The notes under the pieces: generated by a model
Told to the model about the DNA's origin: nothing
The model's input: only the letters and a program-made list of their open reading frames with translations
Databases searched by the model: none
Made by a program: the position numbers and the translations under genes
Assembly (NCBI GenBank): GCA_020740775.1
Contig: JAHEWK010000003.1
Location: 3,286,001-3,350,000 of the forward strand
Source of the DNA: Ilyonectria destructans
Taxonomy: Eukaryota; Ascomycota; Sordariomycetes; Hypocreales; Nectriaceae
Length of the DNA stretch: 64,000 bases
Reading direction: 5' to 3'
Shown here: one piece after another, positions 35,501-45,993 of the stretch
Layout: each line of letters begins with the position of its first letter
Position numbering within the stretch: position 1 is the first letter of the stretch

Positions 35501-38129
35501 TGATGAACCAAAAACAGGCAGTGCGGAACCACAGGTGCAGCGAGAAGCTTCGTGAGGCTCCATTCTTCAGGTACCGAACGCCCCATCGAAGGCCATCGAG
35601 GCCATCGAGGCCACCATCGAGGGAGGATGCTACTATGTTAGGCGTGCTCGCCTCGTCTGCAGGGATGCAGGAACGTCCCGGTCGAAACTCCGTGCATAGG
35701 AGCTTCTAGGGCGGTTATGGAAGATGCACCCCCAGCCTGTGGCTTTTGGGATTCGCTGGATGCCGGTGGAAGCTGATGTGAACCGGGATTGGACCCGATG
35801 GCTGGGACTGACTGGTTCGAGAATGCCATCACGGACATGGAACCGGAGGGAGGAGGGAAGGGACCCCGGCACGGACTCAGGTGGCACTTATGATCGTGGT
35901 TGGATGTTGTTGCGCTGTCCTCCAACCTTCGGGAATGAGCGAGGGAAAAAGCACGGGAATGAGGCCCGTCGTCTACAGAGTAGGTAGGCACGGGTGCGGC
36001 AAGACACCGTCGAGGGCAAGCGCAGTGGGATGGTGGGAGGGGCAGGAGGCACGGCGCGTGGTCGTCAGGTAATAGAAATAGGGATCTGTCTCGGAAGAGT
36101 AAGGTTTTGACTCCATGTCTGGGAAGGAGGGAGGGTGCGCCTGCTCTGAGGCGGTCGCCGCGCTCCTTCTGAGGCGAGCTAGGTGGGTGAAGTTTTTTTC
36201 TTCTTCTCTCGTCCGGTCCCCTCCTGCTGCGCGTTGGCTGACCGCCGGCGCTCTTCGGGAAGCCGCGCACCGTCCACGCCGTAGTTCGCCTTCACGATGT
36301 CCGCGCCCCCCCGTGTTTTCCGTGTTGGGGTTGTCCACGTTGGGTTGTCCGCGTCGACCATAAGCCCGGCCCCCGTATTTCGGCCATCACATCACGTTCG
36401 AGGTCACTCGCACCTTGGATTCCCCATCGCGGCTACCACCATCAGCAATATCCCTTCATTTTGTGTTTACGGCAACGCCCCCTCGGAACCACAAAATATA
36501 AGACGAGTAGCACTACGTATAGTACAATGCTATTCACTGGCACCTGCAAGGTGTGGAGGAGCATGAATTCGTCGTGTATTCTCCAATTTATGCTCCAGTA
36601 TTGCTCCATCAAGGAGGTCTCTGCCTTGGACTGCCTTGGAAGGCGCAGACGTGCTAGGGCCGCGTAACCAAGAGTGACGTCCAACGGACCAAGATCTCGA
36701 TGTTTAGTTTTTAGAACAGTGGAACAGGTGCTTCGGCAGCAGGTCGCCGTCCAGCCAAGATGAAGAAGCAGGCGTTTCGCATTTTGTACGCAGTTTGTGT
36801 GTAAGACGGGCCGGTTATCGCCTGACGGCTGACCGTTGACTGTTGGTTGCAGCAACCGGAGATTTTGACCATGAGGCGTGGGCTGGTTGATGCGGGTGGG
36901 TGCCTTGCAGTTTGGACTCGCGCGGCTTTGAGCTGGTTCTTGCTTGTTTGGGACATCTGCTGTTTCTGTTTGGCCTGCGGGTGTTGGGGAGGCTCTGAGC
37001 TTCTGACACGATGGCACCTGAGCTTCTGACATGCGAGCTGAGACCACCCCGTGCCTACCGATTCGCATGCACGGCACTCCCGATATGTTCTCTGCTCCTC
37101 TTCTATTCTGGATTGTGTCCACACAACGGCGTGGCCTTCCCTTCGCGGACGGCTTATTAGTTTTTGACTCCTCTCGACTTTGCTACTTTTAGCATCTTGT
37201 CGTCTAGGTCTAGTCTATCAAATAGCCTCACGGTTATTAGCCGGGCACGCACTTGTTTATGAATTAAAGCCCAGGGCATTAGGTGCCCAGGAAGAAAGAA
37301 GCCCGGTGCTGGGTCACGAAGCAGCGATGCTAGCGTCGGCGGGAGCCCCACCATCAGAGCCCCTTCGGCACCGGGCAGCAGAACCACATTGTGTAATTGT
37401 GCGCTAATGCACGATGTGTCTAACCCTGGTCCAGTGGTTAAGTGGCCCAAGTGGTTCAACCTCTGCAGCCAGGTACCGGTACGAGCCTGGGGTACCGAAC
37501 AGTATCTGATCTGGCGCTACTTCTGCTTTGGTGCGCTGGGCGCTGGTGCAATGGCTGCTGGCCTGCACGCCTTTCACCCTTTGGGCGCTGGGCGCTGGGT
37601 CACACACCTGAAAGCACCCGCTATCGGCCCCCAAAGGCGTCGTCAACACCTACGGCACAGTGACTCAGGCGCTGTAGTCGCTGAACGCGCCCTAACCGAC
37701 TCCCATGTGTGCGCCCTATGGACGTCAGACTTGTCATCATCGAGCATTGTCCATTTGTAATCTACCTAGTCAAAGGCTACGCCCTTCGCTCTGCCGTGTG
37801 GTATGAGTAACACACTCAATCTTCCACGGCCATATATCTACTCTAGACTGTCCATCATCGGTTTTCCCCCCTCCTGAGTCGAGACCACAATCCAAAAAAA
37901 AAAGACCCAGCTGCTCCATTTCCAGCACCATCACCAAGCAACCGCGCACGCCCCAAGCAACCCACTTGGTACCACCGAAGCTACACCATTTTTCGCCTCC
38001 AGCTTCTCTCCATCCACCCCCTCCCCCGGCTCCCCTGGCCTACAGGCCTACAGGCACCGCAAGCTCCTCTCAGCAACTCAACTTAGACTAGAAGGCACGG
38101 GATTCCCGTGCTGCTACCTATATATCACG
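32583..38129. other. 5.5-kb gene-poor region upstream of the arrestin gene
   Basis: No ORF here carries recognisable domains, and open frames are short and overlap on both strands. A purine-rich run at about 34330-34505 is CT-rich on the minus strand and could be a leader of a minus-strand transcript. The last few hundred bases are the arrestin-gene promoter, with pyrimidine-rich runs, A9 at about 37896, and a TATATAT just before the start. Remote regulatory DNA or noncoding transcripts are possible but not shown. Confidence 0.45.
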
Positions 38130-39626
38130 ATGGCGAGACCCTCCTCCACGGCCACGTCCCATCTCCTCAAGATCTCTCAAGACATCATGGCTCATCTATC
38201 TCCCGACTCCGGCCCTCAGGCCAACCGCCCTCGCGCCGGCAGGACTGGACTTGACATCAAGATCGAGAACCACTGGACCTCCAAGGCTTACACCTCGGGC
38301 TCCACCATCAACGGTCATGTCGTTGTCAACGCTCAGCGTGACGTGCCCTTTGATGACCTGGAGATCCAATTTACCGGCACCGCTTACACGCGCGTTGACT
38401 TTGTCAACCAGTACGCCACCTATGCCTCGCGAGCCTTCATGAAGCTGCGCATGCCCATCCGCGCCTCAGACTTCCCCAACCCTCGCGTTTTCGAGGCCGG
38501 CCGCACCTACACCATCCCCTTTCACTTTGTCGTTCCCCACCAGCTTACTCTCAGCGCGTGCTCCCACCACGTGGACAACCCAGCTGTCAGGGATGCGCAC
38601 CTGAGACTCCCTCCCACCATGGGCTTGTGGGAGGTCAATGATCAGGCGCCCGAGATGGCTCAGATTGAGTACTCGATCCGCGCCGCCGCCTTCCACGACG
38701 GTGCCATGGCCCTTGAGGGCTTCCACCTGGTCAAGGTTCTGCCGTCGCTCCCTGAGGATGCTCCCCTCGAGATCACCTCCAAGGACGAGAGATACCAGCT
38801 CTCCAAGACGAAGACCATCCGCAAGAACCTGTTCTCTGCCAAGCAGGGCAAGCTGTCCGCCACGGCTGTCCAGCCCAGTGCCATCATGCTCTCCGCCGAT
38901 GGCCTCCGCGCAAGCGAGTCGTTGATCAGGGTCAACCTGGACTTCGACCCTGCGACTCCCAATGCGGTTCCACCCAAGATCAACTCCGTCACTGCCAAAC
39001 TTCAATCCACCACATTCTTCAGCAACGCCCCCATGAACCACCTGCCCAACATGGGTAGCCGAGTCAAGTACCAGTCCAGCCCTTGCCTCACTTACTCGAC
39101 CAACACCGCAATTGCCATCTCTCCCATCGACACCGTCTCTTGGCAGCAGGAGTCGGAGTTCCAACGTCGCGACTCAGGCTACTCAAGCAGCGCTTGGCCT
39201 GAGGAGGAATCATCGGACTCTGATTCCCACAGCCACAGCAACAGGTCGGCTAAGTCTCCCAACCGACAGGTGTCAGCACTCGACATCCCCTTCACGCTGC
39301 CCATGGGCAACAAGAAGTTCTTCCTGCCCACTTTCCAGTCGTGCATCAGTGGCCGATCCTATTTCCTCAACCTCACCCTTTCGGTGGGACCCTCGAACAC
39401 CAACTTCAACCTCATTGTTCCCCTGCAGATTGGTGTGGAGAACATTTACGACCTACCACAGGGTGATCTGCCTTCCTTTGAGAGCGCCATGGCCGAGGCT
39501 GAGCAGGAGGCGGCCGACTTCCACCTCCAGCCACGCATGATGCATGTCCCATCGGAGCAGTACCAGCAGACCAGCACCCTCCCTGGTTACGACGAATTGC
39601 GAAGGCCTACTATTGCTGCGGCCTAA
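38130..39626 (+). CDS. Arrestin-domain protein
   Basis: A single exon of 498 residues. After about 45 variable residues comes an arrestin N-lobe: LDIKIENHWTSKAYTSGSTI, GHVVVNAQRDVPFDDLEIQF and TYTIPFHFVVPHQL. Next is the typical LPPTMG turn before the second lobe, which runs through FHLVKVLPSLPEDAPLEI to the end of the fold (LDIPFTLPMGNKKFFLP; SYFLNLTLSV). No PPxY ubiquitin-ligase motif is obvious, unlike classic ART adaptors, though YDELRRP ends the tail. Fungal arrestins usually recruit ubiquitin ligases or serve as endocytic scaffolds; the cargo here is unknown. Translation may also start at the in-frame Met at 38187. Confidence 0.85.
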   Translation: MARPSSTATSHLLKISQDIMAHLSPDSGPQANRPRAGRTGLDIKIENHWTSKAYTSGSTINGHVVVNAQRDVPFDDLEIQFTGTAYTRVDFVNQYATYASRAFMKLRMPIRASDFPNPRVFEAGRTYTIPFHFVVPHQLTLSACSHHVDNPAVRDAHLRLPPTMGLWEVNDQAPEMAQIEYSIRAAAFHDGAMALEGFHLVKVLPSLPEDAPLEITSKDERYQLSKTKTIRKNLFSAKQGKLSATAVQPSAIMLSADGLRASESLIRVNLDFDPATPNAVPPKINSVTAKLQSTTFFSNAPMNHLPNMGSRVKYQSSPCLTYSTNTAIAISPIDTVSWQQESEFQRRDSGYSSSAWPEEESSDSDSHSHSNRSAKSPNRQVSALDIPFTLPMGNKKFFLPTFQSCISGRSYFLNLTLSVGPSNTNFNLIVPLQIGVENIYDLPQGDLPSFESAMAEAEQEAADFHLQPRMMHVPSEQYQQTSTLPGYDELRRPTIAAA

Positions 39627-42600
39627 GAAATCCCCAAAATTGAACGAGAGAGTAATGGACTCTGCAGAAGTATAATCAATAATAATGGACGAGGCATAAT
39701 AATCACATTCAGCAAAGCGATGATTGGAGAAGGACACGGAAACTTACGACTTGTTTTTTGGGTTTCTGCTGGACACGCAACGGACGAGTTTGCTGAGCGA
39801 GGAGTTTTTGAGACTTTTGGAACACATTACCATTTTCTTATCAAGACTTATGAAGGCTATGTCTGTCGTTGGATTCACTGCGATGTTGGCACGGATATGG
39901 GCATACAGGATGGCATGGTTTGGGGAAAACATAAAAGAGATACCTTCATTTATAAGCAAATTTATTCTATCAACCTTCCACAACTTGATTCTCGACTCTG
40001 TTTCCAGTTCTAGATGTTTTATCCAGGAGCTATGCATGGATAAGGTTTAAATGTTGTGAGGGATTCCTTGACTGAAAACGGTAGCTGTGTCCGTGTGTAC
40101 GAATCGTACGAGTTGATTTATGGCCGATCTCAAACTCTGCGAAGCTAACTAGAAATAGATACGGTGAGACAAGAGACAACAATACGGAGGCAGGGTCTCT
40201 TGCCATCGCCATTCTAGGCGGCTTCGTGCATTGCCGTCGGCTGATGAGCCACGTGGGCTGCCGGCTGGTAAGGTCGATGTCGTGTTGCCGCCGCTGCAAC
40301 GCTCCCACTCCCGAGTCCCACTCCCACCGGCAAAGGTAGCAGTAACGCCGACCAACTACTTACCCAATCGTACACATTCAGGCTCTATGGTGGCATGTGG
40401 TTCGCATGACTCGTTTGCGTGCAAGATCCGCGAGCGCTGAGCTGTGATGCGTTCGCAGGGCTGGCCCCTGATGGCTTGATGCTTGCTTCCCGCCCCTTGC
40501 CCACAGTAGCTCCGTGGTTAACGGATGGGTCCGGAGGTGATTGGGCCGTTTGGCCGTTTGGCCGGTCCGTCCGGCACGACGTGCAGACGGGGATCCACAC
40601 GGCCCAAAAGGGTAGCACGCAGGGGTTGATGTGGGATGTGATTGGCCAATGCGTTATTGGAACGTTTTAGCTAATCAACTGTGGGCATTTGGCTGTACTC
40701 ATTTGTCTCACCTCATTCATTTCCTTACCTCATCCTGTCAACGACGTGAGAATGGGATGACGGGATTGATGATAACCGTCGAGTCTTTCTCCGTTTGTTC
40801 CCTTGAGGCGGGCCACTTGCAAGCTTGCTAAACGTCGGCTGATGTCCCGATTAAAATGGGACTTCACACGGCATATGACTCTCACAATCGCGTTTCAGGT
40901 ATGGCCTTTTCCCCGGTGCTAATAAATCAATGTTCATGCAGTATGCTCACCTATTAATATACTAAGGGTTCGACATGTGATGCTGGCATGGCATTGCGCA
41001 AAGGGTCGCCTGGGCCCTCTGGCATCGAGCAACTCCCGCCACTGACGGTCTTGGGATGAGAGTCGCAGCCGATGAACTTTACCCCGAAAATTTAAAAGCA
41101 GTCCCAAAGATGATTCGCTCATGGAATGTATCAAACCAACCGCTACTATCACCCCTCCATATCAGAGAGGCTTGTAAAGGTCTTGACACCAGCTCAGTCT
41201 CAACCAGCGTTACTCAACTTCAAGCACCAAAGAGCTGCACCAATTCATCGAAGTTGATTTATCACTTTGGTGTTATGTGTGATATTACTCCCATGCATAT
41301 ACAAAACAAGTCAACCGTGGCCAACCCGCTCGCCTTATGCGGTTGTTTGAAAGTACATGTCGTTGCCATCTCCTGTACACAACGATAGATTTTGCGAGAC
41401 AATGATGACTGTCAGCTTTTATGTCACTATCAACCCACAAAATAGTCCGGTAATCCATCTCTTGAGCTTCCTATATCACCGACGGAAAGAAATCTTGCGA
41501 ATATGACACGATACTAGGACCCTGCATTCTAACCCTTCGATGAGTTCAACACATGCATCAACGAAAGAGCGGGAAAGTGGAAGAAGACTAGGCGCCATGT
41601 GGCCGACAAGCAATTGGAAATCCTTGGCCGAGTTTACCCAAAGAATTTGGTCCAGTCGTGGCGAGAAAAATAGCGACAATGATGCCACAACTTCGGCAAT
41701 GATAGCACATGTAGAATTGTGCGGCTAGTGCCACTGACATACTTCACTGTCTTCCTTGTTGCATGTATTGGCCCGGTGTCAAGGTTTCAAATTGTTCAAC
41801 ATTAGTAAGTACCGCGGTTTTTTGAAGTCTTGGACTACTGTCATGTCCCAGTCGAAGAATAGAGGTGTTTGACTTTGTTGTGTAGCTGCAGCTTGATATG
41901 GCCTGGGTATGCACCAACCCGCCATGATATTACGACCGTTATGAAGGGGAAGGTGACTGCCAAACTGACCACTAGTCGAGATCTATGTGTGAACTTGGTT
42001 GCAACATTGTGATTCGTCGAAAGCATGTCAATTTGTAAAAAATGAGGTCCAGGTAAGTTGGTTGGAGCGTTCCGGAGTGGATGTGTTGCTAACTTTTTGG
42101 ATGACAGTGGAATATTGACGGAAAGAGACCAGTCAGCTTCACCACACTGCGCGCATTGTTCGCAAAAGGACAGAAACTCGACACATACTTAAGTCACTAT
42201 CTTTTGCCTGTCATTGTTCTTCAATGAGGCATATTGATTGGGGAAGTGGCGGTTGATATCTGTGGCCGGAACCCCATCGGAACCCTTCGGAACGCCTCGT
42301 CTATCGCCGGAATCTTTCTTGTAGCGATCGATCGGAACAGACAGTGGGGGTCAAGTGCCAAGTTGCATGTCGTCAACGAAGGGCGTCGTGAATGACATTT
42401 GACGACGTGGATAAGTCTTAATTCGTTGATTGGTTACGATAGCGTCGTTGACCACTGAACTTCCGCCCTTCTAAACCGATGAAACCCTGGTTCCGCGTTG
42501 AGGCTCTCACGACGTCAGTCTATTGCGCCCCCCAAAGAGGCTTGCGGCTACATGCTTCTGCGCCCTTTGACGACCGACGACGGGGGTACGCATGTCAGAT

Positions 42601-42878
42601 AGGACTCACAGAAGTGAGGCTCGGAATTGGACGTGGCCAAGTTGAATTTGTTCGACCGCCAGTCGTCTCGCCACATTGTTGAAGGAAGCTATCCGCGGAC
42701 AACCGCCACCAAGACCCGCTCCGAGTGTGGGGATTTCGGGTCCAAAGCGGGAGGTGGCATGGATTTCAGACTAAATATAAAGAGGCGCCACGCTTCCAAC
42801 GGTTGCTTCTGGGCTGCCTCTTGAACTCGACAAGGCATTAAGACGAAGAGAGACGCGAACGCGCCATTACCAAACACG
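39627..42878. other. Gene-poor region between arrestin and decarboxylase genes
   Basis: 3.25 kb. A 108-codon plus frame at 39724-40050 overlaps an open minus frame at 39744-40037; the DNA is AT-rich and lies in the likely 3' UTR, so I do not call it. 40.9-42.4 kb is AT-richer than its surroundings and has no gene character. The last 110 bases carry the decarboxylase TATA-like site. Confidence 0.5.
42774..42783 (+). promoter_or_regulatory. TATA-like box of the decarboxylase gene
   Basis: AATATAAAGA lies about 100 bases upstream of the decarboxylase ATG, a plausible TATA distance given a short leader. Seen by eye only. Confidence 0.4.
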
Positions 42879-44535
42879 ATGGATTCCCAAGAGTTTCGCG
42901 AGGCGGCCAAGGCGGCCATTGACGAGAGTAAGTGCAGTGTTATCGACCTCCAATTACTACGGTACCCCTCCCCCACACTCCGCTTTCCGGAACGTGGGAA
43001 ACACCAAGAGAAGCATCACCAGTTTCTTTCTTTCTTTTTCTTTACACCAATTGGCGAGGAACCAACGCTGACAGCCCTCCGCTGCAGTCACTGAATACTA
43101 CGACAATGTCGCCTCTCACCGCGTCGTCGCCGACGTCAAGCCGGGCTACCTGCGTCCGCTGCTCCCCGCGTCGGCGCCGCTCGACCCGGAGCCGTGGTCG
43201 GCCATCCACGCCGACGTGCAGTCCAAGATCCTGCCGGGCATCACGCACTGGGCCAGCCCGCGCTTCATGGCCTTCTTCCCCTGCTCCGGCAGCTACCCGG
43301 CGGCGCTGGCCGAGATGTACTCCAACACCTTCAACGGCGCCCACTTCAACTGGATCTGCAGCCCGGCCGTCACCGAGCTCGAGACGGTCGTCATGGACTG
43401 GCTCGCCCAGGCGCTGGCGCTGCCCGAGTGCTACCTGAGCGGCGGCAGCACGCACGGCGGAGGCGTCATCCACGGCAGCGCGAGCGAGGCCATCCTGACC
43501 GTCATGTGCGCCGCGCGCGACAAGTACCTCAACGCCGTGACGGCGGACTTGGCTATCGACAGCGAGGAGCGGGAGGAGGCCCTCTGGAAGCACCGCAGCA
43601 AGCTCGTCGCCATGGGAAGCGCGGGCGCGCACTCGAGCACCAAGAAGGCGGCGCAGGTCCTCGGCGTCCGCTTCGTCACGATCCCCATCTCCGAGGAGGC
43701 CAGCTTCTCCATGACGGGCGCTGCCGTGGCCCAGACCGTCGCCGACCTGCGCGCTCGCGGCCTCGAGCCCTTCTACCTCACCGCCAGCCTCGGCACCACA
43801 GACGTTGCCGCCGTCGACGACTTCGCTGGCATCGCGGAGGCCCTCACGCCCACGGCCGGGACCGCCCACGATATCTGGGTGCACGTCGACGGGGCCTACG
43901 CCGGCTCCGCGCTGCTCCTCGAGGAGAACCAGCCCCTGACGACGCCGCTCGCGCACTTCCACTCGTTCAACTTCAACCCGCACAAGTGGATGCTCACCAC
44001 CTTCGACTGCTCGGCCGTGTGGGTGCGCAGCCGCGCCTGGCTGATCGAGGCCCTGAGCATCAAGCCGCACTACCTGCGCAACGAGTACAGCGACAACGAG
44101 CTGGTGACGGACTACCGCGACTGGCAGATCCCGCTGGGCCGCCGCTTCCGCTCGCTCAAGCTGTGGTTCGTGCTGCGCAGCTACGGCATCCGCGGCCTGC
44201 AGGCGCACATCCGCAGCGGCGTCGCCCTGGCCGAGAGCCTCGAGGCCAAGCTGGTGAGCCGGCCGGACCTGTTCTCCATCTTCACGCCGGCGCGCTTCGG
44301 CCTCGTCACGCTGCGGGTGACCGGCGCCGATGAGGCCGAGATCAACGCCCGCACCGAGCGCGTGTACGAGGGCATCAACGCCGCGGGCGAGTTCTACCTG
44401 ACCAGCACCATGGTCAACGGCAAGTTTGCCATCCGCGTGTGTACTGGCGTGGAGCGTGTCGCCGAGGAGCATGTCCAGCGCCTGTTTGATGTGCTAGTGG
44501 AACGAGCCGGTGCTGAGGTGGACAAGAAGGCTTGA
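42879..44535 (+). CDS. PLP-dependent aromatic-L-amino-acid decarboxylase
   Basis: Exons 42879-42927 and 43088-44535 encode 498 residues. The fold is group II decarboxylase: VKPGYLRPLLP, then THWASPRFMAFFPCSGSYPA, a substrate/cofactor stretch. Cofactor residues follow: a stacking His near 198 (SAGAHSSTKKAA), Asp284 in VHVDGAYAGSA and the Schiff-base Lys316 in FNFNPHKWMLTTFDCS. The end (YLTSTMVNGKFAIRVCTG) is typical of aromatic decarboxylases. It likely converts an aromatic L-amino acid (Trp, Tyr or DOPA) to its amine; which one cannot be read off. Relatives occur in alkaloid and secondary-metabolite routes, but no such genes flank it here. GC is visibly higher than in neighbouring DNA. Confidence 0.94.
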
Positions 44536-44819
44536 GTGCGAAGAACATGATGGAAAGACTGTCCAAGGTTGACTAGACTCTACACATGGCAAGGAGTTCA
44601 TAGACGCTCACCGGGGCTGGGTTGGTTGAGATACATCGCCCCAAGGCGATTCGAATTAAATACCAAATATCGTTCAATTTTACGACACGCTGCGTCAATG
44701 AACTAACCTGTCGAGTTGGAAGTCATCTTACATCGCCCATCTCCCGTCAGTATTCGTCACATATCGTACACGCCTGGGACAGCCCGCTCCTCCTGTGTCC
44801 ATACACATAATACATCTTA

Positions 44820-45269
44820 TCAACGCCACGTTGACCTTCCTCTCTTTGGCCCATACTCGTAATATTTCTCATCAACGGTGCCATCACCACTCGGGTCAAA
44901 CCGTACTCTTGACCGCTCTCTCTCTTTCTCCCTATCTCCCTCTCTTGACCTCTCCCTTTCCTTCCTCGGCCGTCTGCGAGTCGGTGACCTCTCGATCGAG
45001 CGTACACTTTCATCGTCACTCTCGTCGGGACTTGCTTCCCTGTGTTTCTCATGTTCATGTGCCTCGAGACTCCGTCGACGAGATTTGTCAAAGGTGTGGT
45101 CCAACCATGTCAGCGTACCGACAAGGGCAAGGACGATGCCGGGCGTCCAGTCGAAACCGCATTCTTTCTCGCGGATCTGAGGTTGCTCTTGGGTGTGAGA
45201 TTTATGAGGGCGTGAGTGGTGGGAGGGCTTGCTTCGAGGAGGAGCAGAGGTGGCCATGCGCCTTGCCAT
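44820..45269 (-). CDS. Small single-pass membrane protein with charged Arg/Glu/Ser tail
   Basis: An intact 149-codon frame. It starts MARRMATSAPPRSK, with a second in-frame Met four codons on. One hydrophobic segment (TPGIVLALVGTLTWLDHTFD, about residues 42-61) is followed by a highly charged tail (RRRPRKERERSREGDREKER) and ends KYYEYGPKRGRSTWR. The Asp/Glu/Arg/Ser tail could be a phosphorylated cytosolic domain. I do not recognise a family; other frames here are low-complexity shadows. It starts 734 bases from the 3' end of NTE1 with nothing evident between. A real but uncharacterised fungal gene is likely. Confidence 0.6.
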   Translation of the reverse strand: MARRMATSAPPRSKPSHHSRPHKSHTQEQPQIREKECGFDWTPGIVLALVGTLTWLDHTFDKSRRRSLEAHEHEKHREASPDESDDESVRSIERSPTRRRPRKERERSREGDREKERERSRVRFDPSGDGTVDEKYYEYGPKRGRSTWR

Positions 45270-45993
45270 AGTGGAGGATGTGGACGGTTTGTTTATACTT
45301 GGAGCGTAGTGGCGCTACAGCAATGTAGTTGAAATTAGGAGGCTTTTTGTGGAACATGATCAATCTTGGTGAAGCAGGCCTACCACTGGAATAGTTATAC
45401 TTACAAAATAAGGCGGCGCAACATTCATACCATTCCACGACTACGCGTCCTCGATCTCCGACGTCAGATGCGGCCGATGTGTGGTCTGGGTTGAAACATG
45501 ACCACCCTCCCTTGCACAAGGGATTCCTCATTGTCACCGTGGCCTTCTCACTGGGCGTTTGCAAGCTGTTGCTGGGCATGTTGGAGGCGACATGCCTTGG
45601 GTAGGAAACGCGTAGCCAATCACTACCAACCAGCAATGCTTGTAGATCGAGTTCTCGAGGTGGGTGACGCCAGTGCTAAGACATACAAGGGTTCTATTCG
45701 ATGCGGGGATGATGGTCCGGATGACAAGGGTCGCGCTATGGTGTTGTGATGTCACCTTTGACGTCTATCCTGATCGTGACCGTCATCTGAAACCTGCATT
45801 TGCACTTACGCCACCTAAATAGACACGTGCCACAAATTCACTGCACCTTATCTACCAGTACTGCAAGAGGCTTGCGGGTATGAGCCATTGAATCGCTTGA
45901 TTGTACTACTTCGACAAGTGCGCTCTATCTCTATCCGATGACGCTAGTGTATGGCCCGGAACATCATCTAAGCCTCTCTCAACTGAACAAGTA
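45270..45993. other. Intergenic between the small membrane protein gene and NTE1
   Basis: 724 bases: promoter of the minus-strand small gene and the NTE1 3' region. No gene or RNA recognised. Confidence 0.55.

Noticed and set aside
37425..37500. tRNA-like sequence (GGTCCAGTGGTTAAGTGGCC ... GGTTCAA)
   Set aside because: The D-arm-like piece is present, but I could not form acceptor and anticodon stems or a correctly spaced T arm.
39724..40050. 108-codon ORF just downstream of the arrestin gene
   Set aside because: The opposite strand is also open over the same bases, the DNA is AT-rich, no domain is recognisable, and it lies where the arrestin 3' UTR is expected.
43042..44472. 476-codon minus-strand frame opposite the decarboxylase
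   Set aside because: A shadow of a very GC-rich gene; the sense frame has all catalytic motifs.
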